Shown: positions 56,566 to 64,000 of the stretch, in pieces | Layout of the letters: each line of letters begins with the position of its first letter | Position numbering within the stretch: the first letter of the stretch is position 1 | NCBI GenBank assembly: GCA_963791325.1 | Contig: CAWBRU010000004.1 | Coordinates: forward strand, 62,001 to 126,000 | Length of the DNA: 64,000 nt | Reading direction: 5' to 3' | Source: JBEVJK01 sp963791325 | Lineage (GTDB): Bacteria; Pseudomonadota; Alphaproteobacteria; Rhizobiales; Rhizobiaceae | Notes under the pieces: generated by a model | Database searches by the model: none | The model's input: only the letters and a program-made list of their open reading frames with translations | Told to the model about the DNA's origin: nothing | Position numbers and translations under genes: made by a program

Positions 56566-57626
56566 AGCTCGATCGCGCCCCGATAGATGACGCCCGCCTC
56601 CCGCCGCGGCACGATGCGCCCGACCGGGGTCACCGCTTCGCCCGCCTTTTGCAGCACCGCGGCCACTTGCGCAGCCTGGCCGGACGCCACCACCAGCACC
56701 ATGCCGATGCCGCAGTTGAAGGTGCGCATCATCTCGGCGGCGGCGACGCCGCCGGCTTCCGCCAGCCAGGAGAAGACCGGCGGCACCTCGATCGCGGCAA
56801 GGTCGAGCTCAGCGGCGAAATCGGCAGGCAAGACGCGCGGAATGTTGTCGGGAAAGCCGCCGCCGGTGATATGGGCGAGTGCCTTGATGCCGTGGGTGCC
56901 GCGGATCGCTGCCAGCACCGGCTTGACGTAGATGCGCGTCGGCTCGAGCAGGACCTCGCCGAGCGGGCGCTCGGGGGCGAACGGCGCAGCGTCCTGCCAG
57001 CCCAGACCGGTCTCGGCGACAATGCGCCTGACCAGCGAGAAGCCGTTGGCATGGACCCCCGAGGATGCCAGGCCGAGCAGCACGTCGCCCTCGACGATAT
57101 CGTCGGTCGGCAGCAGCTGGCCGCGCTCGGCCGCGCCGACGGCAAAGCCGGCGAGGTCGTAGTCGCCGCCGTGGTAAAGGCCCGGCATCTCGGCCGTCTC
57201 GCCGCCGATCAGCGCGCAGCCGGCCGTGCGGCAGCCGGCGGCGATGCCCGAGACGATCGCGGCACCTTCGTTCGGGTCGAGTTTGCCGGTGGCGAAATAA
57301 TCGAGGAAGAACAGCGGCTCGGCCCCTTGCACGACGAGGTCGTTGACGCACATGGCGACGAGATCGATGCCGATCGTGTCGTGGATCTGGGCCTCGATCG
57401 CAAGCCTGAGCTTGGTGCCGACGCCGTCGGTGGCGGCGACCAGGACGGGATCGCGGAAGCCGGCGGCCTTCAGGTCGAAGACCCCGCCGAAGCCGCCGAT
57501 CTCGCCGTCGGCACCGGCGCGGCGGGTGGCCCGCACCAGCGGCTTGATGCGCTCGACCATGGCGTTGCCGGCATCGATGTCGACGCCCGCCTGCGCATAG
57601 GTCAGTCCGGTGGTGCGGCCGTTCAT
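56562..57626 (-). CDS. purM: Phosphoribosylformylglycinamidine cyclo-ligase (AIRS)
   Basis: 354 residues from MNGRTTGLTYAQAGVDIDAG. It closes the imidazole ring to give AIR. Motifs: GFGGVFDLKAAGF, VAATDGVGTKLRLAI, AMCVNDLVVQGAEPLFFLDY, GGETAEMPGLYHGGDYDLAG and AHITGGGFPDNIPRVLP. First gene of purM-purN-(sixA-like), divergent from the CDP-alcohol transferase gene. Confidence 0.96.
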   Translation of the reverse strand: MNGRTTGLTYAQAGVDIDAGNAMVERIKPLVRATRRAGADGEIGGFGGVFDLKAAGFRDPVLVAATDGVGTKLRLAIEAQIHDTIGIDLVAMCVNDLVVQGAEPLFFLDYFATGKLDPNEGAAIVSGIAAGCRTAGCALIGGETAEMPGLYHGGDYDLAGFAVGAAERGQLLPTDDIVEGDVLLGLASSGVHANGFSLVRRIVAETGLGWQDAAPFAPERPLGEVLLEPTRIYVKPVLAAIRGTHGIKALAHITGGGFPDNIPRVLPADFAAELDLAAIEVPPVFSWLAEAGGVAAAEMMRTFNCGIGMVLVVASGQAAQVAAVLQKAGEAVTPVGRIVPRREAGVIYRGAIEL

Positions 57627-57791
57627 CGCGCCCTCGCTGCTCACATCCCGACGCCAGCTGCCCGGCTCTTGGCATAGAAGGCGCCGCGGCTGCAACATGA
57701 TGCCGCGTTTCGGCACGCGGCAGAAGGTGAAATCCGTGGACAGAAGGCGGCCGATCGCCGACACCTTGCGGGCAGGCCGCGTTTCGACCAT

Positions 57792-57860
57792 CTAGAAGCC
57801 GGTAAGGCACTTGCGGGAGAGGTGGAGACCGGGTCTCCGTTCCGAATTGACTTGCAGCGG
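57792..57860. repeat. Possible decayed copy of the CTAG-type short repeat
   Basis: CTAGAAG at 57792 is followed by GGGAGAGGTGGAGACC, then GGGTCTCCGTTCCGAATTGAC, which resembles the core GGTTTTCCGTCCGGAATTGC. It lies in the 296-base gap between purM and the phosphatidyltransferase gene; otherwise I see nothing definite there. Confidence 0.35.
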
Positions 57861-57922
57861 ATCGCCGACTCGACACATCGACGAGCCGGATGAGCAGAGG
57901 TGGAGGAGCCGGCGAGGACCAC

Positions 57923-58451
<529 letters not shown>

Positions 58452-58480
<29 letters not shown>

Positions 58481-59618
58481 CGGCCCCGCCGGCGTCGCCG
58501 CCGCCGCCGTGTTCCGCCGCCACCTCACCTTCTGGTTGATCGCGATGGTCATCGTCGCAGCGTTCGTCTTTTTGTTCAGCGACATCCTCCTGCCGTTCGT
58601 GGCCGGCATGGTGCTCGCCTATTTCCTCGATCCGGTCGCCGACCGGCTGCAGCGGGCCGGCCTGTCGCGGGTGATGGCGACGGTGCTGATCCTCGTCGGC
58701 TTCGTCATTCTATTGGCTCTCGGGCTGGTCATCCTGATCCCCATCCTGGCGCACCAGATGAGCGATTTCGTCGGCCGGCTGCCTGAATATCTGGCCCGCC
58801 TGCAAGGGCTGCTCACCAGCTACAACCCGCGGTGGCTGCAGGAGCGCTTCGGGGTCGACCCCCAGGATCTGCGCGAAGGGGTGAACTCGCTGCTGTCGTC
58901 CGGGGTCGGTTTCATCACCGCAGTGTTCGCCTCGCTGTGGCAGTCGGGCGTCGCGCTGTTCAACATCGCCGGCCTGTTCGTGGTCACGCCGGTGGTTGCC
59001 TTCTATATGCTGCTCGATTGGGACCGGATGGTCACCGCGGTCGATAGCTGGGTGCCGCGCGACTACGTCCACACCGTCCGTCACCTCGCTTCGGAGATCA
59101 ACAAGTCGACCGCCGGCTTCGTCCGCGGGCAGGGCACGCTCTGCCTGATTCTCGGCTTGATCTACGCGATCGGACTGACGGTCGTCGGCCTCAATTTCGG
59201 CATCCTCATCGGGCTGTTTGCCGGCCTGATCAGCTTCATCCCCTATGTCGGCTCGCTGGTCGGGCTGGTGCTCGCCGTCGGCGTCGCCTTCGTGCAGTTC
59301 TGGCCGAACTGGCTGTGGGTGGTGGCGGTGGCCTGCGTGTTCTTTACCGGCCAGTTCATCGAAGGCAACATCCTGCAGCCGCGCCTGGTCGGCAAGAGCG
59401 TCGGGCTGCACCCGGTCTGGCTGATGTTCGCCTTGTTCGCCTTCAGTGCCATGTTCGGCTTCGTCGGCCTCTTGATCGCCGTGCCGGCCTCGGCGGCCAT
59501 CGCCGTCCTGGTGCGCTTCGCCATCGGCCGCTATCTGGACTCGCCGCTCTATCGGGGCGAGGACCCGCCGCCGCCCCCGGCACGGCGCGGCGCGCGCGGT
59601 AGCAAAGCCGACGCCTGA
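58452..59618 (+). CDS. AI-2E/PerM family permease
   Basis: 388 residues with about eight membrane helices: FWLIAMVIVAAFVFLF, LLPFVAGMVLAYFLDPVADR, and the C-terminal set with LISFIPYVGSLVGLVLAVG and FIEGNILQPRLVGKSVGLHPVWL. The middle DLREGVNSLLSSG region is soluble. The family includes exporters and Na+/H+ antiporter-like proteins; the cargo is unknown. The first ATG overlaps the previous gene by 29 bases; an ATG at 58473 would reduce this to 8. Confidence 0.9.
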
Positions 59619-59625
59619 GCCGCCG

Positions 59626-60345
59626 ATGTCCGTCTCCGAACCGCCGCGCCAGCTGCCGCTCGATCTCGGCCATGCGGCCGGCCGTTCGCGCGACGACCTG
59701 GTGGTGTCGCCCGCCAATCAGCTCGCAGTCGGGCTGATCGACGGCTGGCCGCAGTGGCCGGCCCCGGTTGTCGTGCTTGCCGGTCCGGCGGGCTCGGGCA
59801 AGACGCATCTCGGTGCCGTGTGGGTCGAGGCGGCCGGCGCCGCCGGCCTATCGGCGGCCAGGCTCGGCGCCGAGGCCATCGCCGTCGCCGGCGCGGGTCC
59901 GGTATTCATCGACGACGCCGACCGGCCGGGACGCGACGAATCCGGTCTCTTCCATGTGATCAATACGGCGCGGGCGGCCGGCCACGCCCTGCTGATCACC
60001 GGCCGCGGCCCGGCCGCGGGCTGGGGCGTGGCGCTGCCCGATCTCGCGTCGCGGCTGAAGGCGGCGGCGACGGTTACCATCGGCGCGCCCGACGACCTTT
60101 TGCTGGCCGGCGTGATCACCAAGCTGTTTGCCGACCGCCAGGTGGAGGTCGATCCGCAGCTGGTCGACTTTCTGGTGCGGCGCATGGAGCGCTCCCTGTC
60201 GGCCGCGATCACCGTCGTGGCGGCGCTCGACCTGGCCGCGCTGCAAGCCAAGAGCCGGATCAGCCGGGCTCTGGCACTCTCCGTGCTGCAGGCGCTGGAA
60301 ACGAGCCGCGCCGGCCTCGCCGATCCCGACGGAGCCGCCGGCTGA
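59626..60345 (+). CDS. hdaA: DnaA-like replication regulator HdaA
   Basis: 239 residues. The N-terminal QLPLDLGH is a clamp-binding motif expected of Hda. The AAA+ part has Walker A VLAGPAGSGKTHLG, a Walker B-like PVFIDDADR and a sensor region, but no DNA-binding domain IV of DnaA. With the loaded beta clamp it stimulates DnaA-ATP hydrolysis and so limits initiation. It starts 8 bases after the permease gene, the standard alphaproteobacterial order. Confidence 0.92.
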   Translation: MSVSEPPRQLPLDLGHAAGRSRDDLVVSPANQLAVGLIDGWPQWPAPVVVLAGPAGSGKTHLGAVWVEAAGAAGLSAARLGAEAIAVAGAGPVFIDDADRPGRDESGLFHVINTARAAGHALLITGRGPAAGWGVALPDLASRLKAAATVTIGAPDDLLLAGVITKLFADRQVEVDPQLVDFLVRRMERSLSAAITVVAALDLAALQAKSRISRALALSVLQALETSRAGLADPDGAAG

Positions 60346-60347
60346 GC

Positions 60348-60686
60348 TTACGCGTCGCCGACGATTTCGCCTTGCGGTCGCCGGTCGAGCACCTCGGCAT
60401 GAGCGGCTCGGGCATCGAACCGGGCCAGCACGGCGCGCGCCTCGGCGGGGACATGGCTGACGCTGTAATCTTCGCCGATGAAGCGCTTCACCGCCGCGAG
60501 GTCGTCGAACCACATCAGCGTGGTGAATTCGACCTCTTGGCCGTTGTCCTGGCGCAGCAGATCGATGTGCCGGAAGCCCGGTATGGTGCGCGCCTCGATC
60601 CCGGGGATGACCGTGCCGCGCACCACTGCTTCATAGGCCGCAGCCTTGTCGGGCGTCGTCCAGCCCCGCCAGATCCGGCAGATCAT
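60348..60686 (-). CDS. Antibiotic biosynthesis monooxygenase (ABM)-like small protein
   Basis: 112 residues from MICRIWRGWTTPDKAAAYEAVV. The pattern of a ferredoxin-like fold, with VIPGIEARTIPGFRHIDLLRQ and EFTTLMWFDDLAAVKRFIGED, fits ABM-superfamily proteins of unknown role that are common in soil bacteria. It converges on hdaA (2-base gap). No catalytic residue can be named. Confidence 0.75.
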   Translation of the reverse strand: MICRIWRGWTTPDKAAAYEAVVRGTVIPGIEARTIPGFRHIDLLRQDNGQEVEFTTLMWFDDLAAVKRFIGEDYSVSHVPAEARAVLARFDARAAHAEVLDRRPQGEIVGDA

Positions 60687-60760
60687 CGCGATGGTCCTCC
60701 CCGGCACGAAGATGGCCGCCCGCCGGCATTACCCGTCGGACGGATCAATTCCCAGGTGCG

Positions 60761-61264
60761 TCAGTGCTTTTGCGCTTCCTGGCAGGCGCGCAGCGACTTG
60801 AATGCCGCATCCGTGCCGTCGAGGCTGACGACGATCGGCTTGCGACCCTCAGGCGTGATCGTCAATTTGTGCTTCTTCGCCAGATTGTAGATGAAGTCGA
60901 TGTTGTTGACCGGGACCGAGCCGCCGCGGAAGCCGGGCATCTGCTGGGCGGTTGCGGTTCCGGTGAACGGCTGGCCGTCGACATCGAAGGTCACCGGCAG
61001 CTGTTGGCCTTGGGTCACATTGGCATCCGCCTTGGTGTAGAGCGCCATGTAGCCGATCAGCTGGCCGCCGGTCGCATCGATGCCCATCTCGAGCTGCACG
61101 TCCGGCGAGAGCTTCTTGGCGATCAGGCAACCCGGCCCCATCGCATCACTGATGAAGATATCCCAGCCGGCCTCCGAGCCATATTTCTTCGCCTGCGCAT
61201 TGGCGCCTGTCGCCGCCAGAGCGGCGATCGCCAGAACTGCACCGGCCTGAGCAAACCTGTTCAT
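60761..61264 (-). CDS. Secreted protein of unknown function
   Basis: 167 residues from MNRFAQAGAVLAIAALAATG, a signal peptide ending ANAQA, with AAAGGA 7 bases before the ATG. The mature part, with YGSEAGWDIFISDAMGPGCL and YMALYTKADANVTQGQQLPV, includes two cysteines (GPGCLI and LRACQEA) that could pair. It resembles small periplasmic proteins of Hyphomicrobiales of unknown function. Alone between two minus-strand neighbours. Confidence 0.75.
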   Translation of the reverse strand: MNRFAQAGAVLAIAALAATGANAQAKKYGSEAGWDIFISDAMGPGCLIAKKLSPDVQLEMGIDATGGQLIGYMALYTKADANVTQGQQLPVTFDVDGQPFTGTATAQQMPGFRGGSVPVNNIDFIYNLAKKHKLTITPEGRKPIVVSLDGTDAAFKSLRACQEAQKH

Positions 61265-61404
61265 GAAACGGTCCTTTCCCTCATTCATGATCTTTGCGAA
61301 CGCGCCGATCGACTCCAATGTCGACCGGCTCTTCTTCGCCGGGGGCACACTAAGCTAGGTTTGCGCTGACCTAAAGACGGACAGTTCGTTTTCGGATCGA
61401 TCGC

Positions 61405-63006
61405 TCAGTGCGCGCCGCCGGCACTGCCGCCGCGCGGGGCCTTGCGCGCAAACAGCAGCGCGACCGCGGCGATCGCCAGCACGATGCCAATCACCGCAAA
61501 AGTATCGCCGAAGGCCAGGATCAGCGCCTGGCGATGGACGATTGCGCCGACGGCGGCGACCGCCTTCTGCCGGGCGAGTGCAGGATCGGCTATGCCATGG
61601 GCGAGAAAGTAGTGGGTCAGCTGGCCGATCCGGTCGCGCAGTTCTTCGCGATAAAGCGTGACCGACTGGCCGATGATGTTGGAATGGAACTGCTCTCGCT
61701 TGGTGAGCACCGTGGCGAGCGCTGCCGTGCCGATCGCGCCGCCGAGATTGCGCAGCATGTTGGAGAGCCCGGAGGCGGCCGCCGCTTCGCCGGGCAGAAT
61801 GCCGGCCGTGGTGATCGCGGTGATCGGGGTCAGCACCAGCGCCTGGCCGACGGCCCGCACCAAATTGGGCAGGAAGAACTGGTCGCCGGCGCTGTCGGGC
61901 GACAGGGTGGCGTTCATGAAGCAGCTTACGGCGAACACGCTGATGCCGACGAAGCCGAGATAGCGGACGTCGAAGCGCTTCATCAGCAGCGGGAGGAGCG
62001 GGATGATGGCGAGCTGTGGCAAGCCGGTCCAGGCCAGCACGAAGCCGATCTGTTCGGCGTTGTAGCGCTGCACCTGGCCGAGATATTGCGGCAGGATGTA
62101 GACGCTGCCGAACAGCGCCACGCCGACCAGCATGTTGACCAGAATGCCGATGCCGAAATTGCGTCGCTTGAGCAGCCGCAGCTGGACCAGCGGCTTTGCC
62201 ACGGCGAGCTCGATGGCGACGAAGGCGATCAGGAACACGGCGGCCGTCAGCGCCAGCTTGACGATCAACGGGGATTGGAACCAGTCGTCCTTGTTGCCTT
62301 CCTCGAGCACCGTCTGCAGCGCCGACAGTCCGATCGCCATGGTCGCGATCCCCGCCCAGTCGCCGTCGCGCAGCAGCGACAGCTGCATCGGCTTCCTCTC
62401 GAGGGTGAGATAGAGCGCAACGACCATCACCAAGCTGGGCAGCGCGTTGACGAAGAAGATGCTCTGCCAGCCATAGGTTTCGGTGAAGTAGCCGCCGATC
62501 GTCGGTCCGATCGCCGGCGCGAAGGTGACCGACAGCGCAAACAGCGCCAGGCCGAGCGGCTGCTGGGATTTCGGCAGCTTGGTCAGCACCATGGTGAACG
62601 CCATCGGGATCAGCACGCCGCCGGCGAAGCCCTGCAGGCCGCGCAGGACGATCATCGAGCCGAGGTCGTGGGCGAAGGCACAGGCTGCGGAGAACAGCGG
62701 AAACAGCACGGCGTTGGCCAGCATATAGCGCCGGAACGAAAACACCCGGCTGAGGTAATCGGTGAGCGGGATCACCACGATCTCGCCGATTAGATAGGAA
62801 GTTGAAATCCAGGCGCCGTTGTCGACGCCGGTGCCGATGCCGCCTTCGATGTCGAGCAGCGACGCATTGGTGATCTGGATGTTGAGGATCGCCATGAATG
62901 CGCCGATCATGCCGGCGAGCACGGCGATCCACTGGGTGGCGCTGGCCTTGGCGTCGGCGGCGGCTGCCGGCGGTCCGAACGATCCGGCCTGGGTGACGGC
63001 AGACAT
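61405..63006 (-). CDS. DHA2-family MFS drug efflux transporter (EmrB-like)
   Basis: 533 residues from MSAVTQAGSFGPPAAAADA, with AGGAGAG before the ATG. Fourteen membrane segments are expected. Family features include LAGMIGAFMAILNIQITNAS (motif D-like), VIPLTDYLSRVFSFRRYML (motif A) and LFALSVTFAPAIGPTIGGYF (motif C of antiporters). Together with the HlyD-type gene just upstream it forms an EmrAB-like pump that spans to an outer membrane channel. Substrates unknown. Confidence 0.93.
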   Translation of the reverse strand: MSAVTQAGSFGPPAAAADAKASATQWIAVLAGMIGAFMAILNIQITNASLLDIEGGIGTGVDNGAWISTSYLIGEIVVIPLTDYLSRVFSFRRYMLANAVLFPLFSAACAFAHDLGSMIVLRGLQGFAGGVLIPMAFTMVLTKLPKSQQPLGLALFALSVTFAPAIGPTIGGYFTETYGWQSIFFVNALPSLVMVVALYLTLERKPMQLSLLRDGDWAGIATMAIGLSALQTVLEEGNKDDWFQSPLIVKLALTAAVFLIAFVAIELAVAKPLVQLRLLKRRNFGIGILVNMLVGVALFGSVYILPQYLGQVQRYNAEQIGFVLAWTGLPQLAIIPLLPLLMKRFDVRYLGFVGISVFAVSCFMNATLSPDSAGDQFFLPNLVRAVGQALVLTPITAITTAGILPGEAAAASGLSNMLRNLGGAIGTAALATVLTKREQFHSNIIGQSVTLYREELRDRIGQLTHYFLAHGIADPALARQKAVAAVGAIVHRQALILAFGDTFAVIGIVLAIAAVALLFARKAPRGGSAGGAH

Positions 63007-63049
63007 GGCGCTCTCCTGGCGCTTTTCAGGCGCGACGACCTGGCGGCGC

Positions 63050-64000
63050 TCAGCCGGCCGGCGTCGGGCGGGCGGCGGCCGGGCCCGCGGCGGCCTTGGT
63101 GTCGATGGTCGGATAGACCGACATGCCGGGCCTGAGCACCACGGCAAGCGGGTCGTCGTCGTGGTCGAGCAGGATCTTGACGGGAATGCGCTGGACGACC
63201 TTGGTGAAGTTGCCGGTGGCGTTGTCGGGCGGCAGCAGCGCGAATTCCTGCCCGCTCGCCGGCGAAATGCTGTCGACATGCCCCGCGAATTTCCGTCCCG
63301 GGAACGTATCGACCTCGACCGTCACCGGCTGGCCGGCACGCACGTCGGTGAGCTGGGTCTCCTTGTAGTTGGCGATGATATAGGCCTCGGCCGACGGCAC
63401 CACCGCCATCAGCAGCGTGCCGGCCTGGACATATTGCCCGACCCGCAGCGTCCGGTTGCCGATCACCCCGTCGATCGGAGCGACAAGCGTGGCATAGGAG
63501 AGGTTCAGCTCGGCCTGGTCGGCCTGCGCCTTGGCACGGGCGAGGGAGGCCTCCGCCTGGGCGAGCTCGGCGCGCAGCACATTGAGCTGCTGGCCGGCAT
63601 TGGCCAGCACGGCCATGTCGCGGGTCACCGCCGCGCGCGCCGCGGCGATCCGGGCGGCCGCCTGCTGGGCATTCTGAACGGTGCCGTAACCCTTGACCGC
63701 AAGATCGGCATAACGCTTGTCGTCCTGCCCTGCGAAGGTCTCGTTGGCCCGGTCGAGGTCGACGGTCGCCTGGGCCGCGGCGATGGCCGCCTGCTGGGCA
63801 GTGAGTGCCGCGTTTTTGTTGGCGATGTCGGCCTCGGCCGACTGGACCTCGGCCCTCGCCTGTTCGAGGCTGACCTTGAGGTCGCGGTCGTCGATCCTGG
63901 CCAGCACCTGGCCGCGGCTGACCGGCTGGTTGTCCTCCACCGGGACGGCGGCGATATAGCCGGCGATCTTCGGCGCGATCGCGGTGCTGTCGGCCTTGAC
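63050..64000 (-). CDS. HlyD/EmrA-type membrane fusion protein (N-terminus outside window)
   Basis: 317 residues visible; the frame is open to the last base and the membrane anchor is not included. Segments: KIAGYIAAVPVEDNQPVSRG and ARIDDRDLKVSLEQARAEV (lipoyl/barrel-sandwich half and start of the coiled coil), a long alpha-helical hairpin with many Ala and Gln, then LSYATLVAPIDGVIGNRTLR and VTVEVDTFPGRKFAGHVDSI. It should join the MFS pump, whose gene follows 43 bases later. Confidence 0.92.
   Translation of the reverse strand, partial: VKADSTAIAPKIAGYIAAVPVEDNQPVSRGQVLARIDDRDLKVSLEQARAEVQSAEADIANKNAALTAQQAAIAAAQATVDLDRANETFAGQDDKRYADLAVKGYGTVQNAQQAAARIAAARAAVTRDMAVLANAGQQLNVLRAELAQAEASLARAKAQADQAELNLSYATLVAPIDGVIGNRTLRVGQYVQAGTLLMAVVPSAEAYIIANYKETQLTDVRAGQPVTVEVDTFPGRKFAGHVDSISPASGQEFALLPPDNATGNFTKVVQRIPVKILLDHDDDPLAVVLRPGMSVYPTIDTKAAAGPAAARPTPAG

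Noticed and set aside
59754..60890. 378-codon plus-strand frame across hdaA and beyond
   Set aside because: It is the second frame of hdaA continuing antisense to the ABM-like gene; no motif.

Overview
The window is a chromosomal segment of a GC-rich alphaproteobacterium, most likely a member of the Hyphomicrobiales (Rhizobiales). This rests on gene order: rpsF-rpsR-rplI-dnaB-radA-cvpA-purF, fabD-fabG-acpP-fabF-mltG-yicC-gmk, lptF-lptG-lptD-surA-pdxA-rsmA, uvrC-pgsA-moaD-moaE, and purM-purN divergent from a CDP-alcohol transferase-permease-hdaA set. It also rests on a GAAC-N7-GAAC LexA box and on short CTAG-ended interspersed repeats of the rhizobial kind. No genus can be assigned safely.

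Layout. Bases 1-5.3 kb: phospholipid genes psd (partial) and pssA, a fused acyltransferase/acyl-ligase, a transporter remnant, a secreted lectin-like protein and an SDR. 5.3-18 kb (minus strand): purF, cvpA, radA, dnaB, a cyclopropane synthase and the ribosomal genes rplI, rpsR and rpsF. This part is broken up by repeats: a 310-bp tandem duplication between purF and cvpA, an array of radA 5' ends between radA and dnaB, an orphan SOS-type promoter, an IS481-family element, and copies of the cfa 3' end. 18-20 kb: ilvD, read with at least six frameshifts. 20-28.3 kb (plus): fatty-acid synthesis genes, mltG, yicC, gmk and a groEL without groES. 28.4-36.5 kb (minus): a VOC protein and the LPS-export/biogenesis operon. 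36.9-39.6 kb: pepA, holC and a membrane protein. 39.6-43.8 kb (minus): methyltransferase, crotonase, ABC-F ATPase, a 38-residue ORF and a DinB-type protein. 44-48.2 kb: ndk, then the uvrC-pgsA-moaD-moaE operon, with uvrC frameshifted twice. 48.7-53 kb: outer-membrane protein, fasciclin, GST, RNase T2, an unknown secreted protein and rlmJ. 53-60.3 kb: a molybdopterin oxidoreductase, sixA-like phosphatase, purN, purM, phosphatidyltransferase, permease and hdaA. 60.3-64 kb: two small proteins and a DHA2-MFS/HlyD efflux pair, cut by the window end.

Most of the segment is housekeeping. What is unusual is the repeat architecture at 6.9-14.7 kb. In two places the end of a neighbouring gene (5' end of radA, 3' end of cfa) has been copied in tandem. 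The cfa copies alternate with about 100-bp repeats bounded by CTAG, and an IS481-type element sits in one such CTAG. The CTAG also supplies the stop codon of adjoining genes. No CRISPR array, prophage, rRNA or tRNA gene was recognised by eye.
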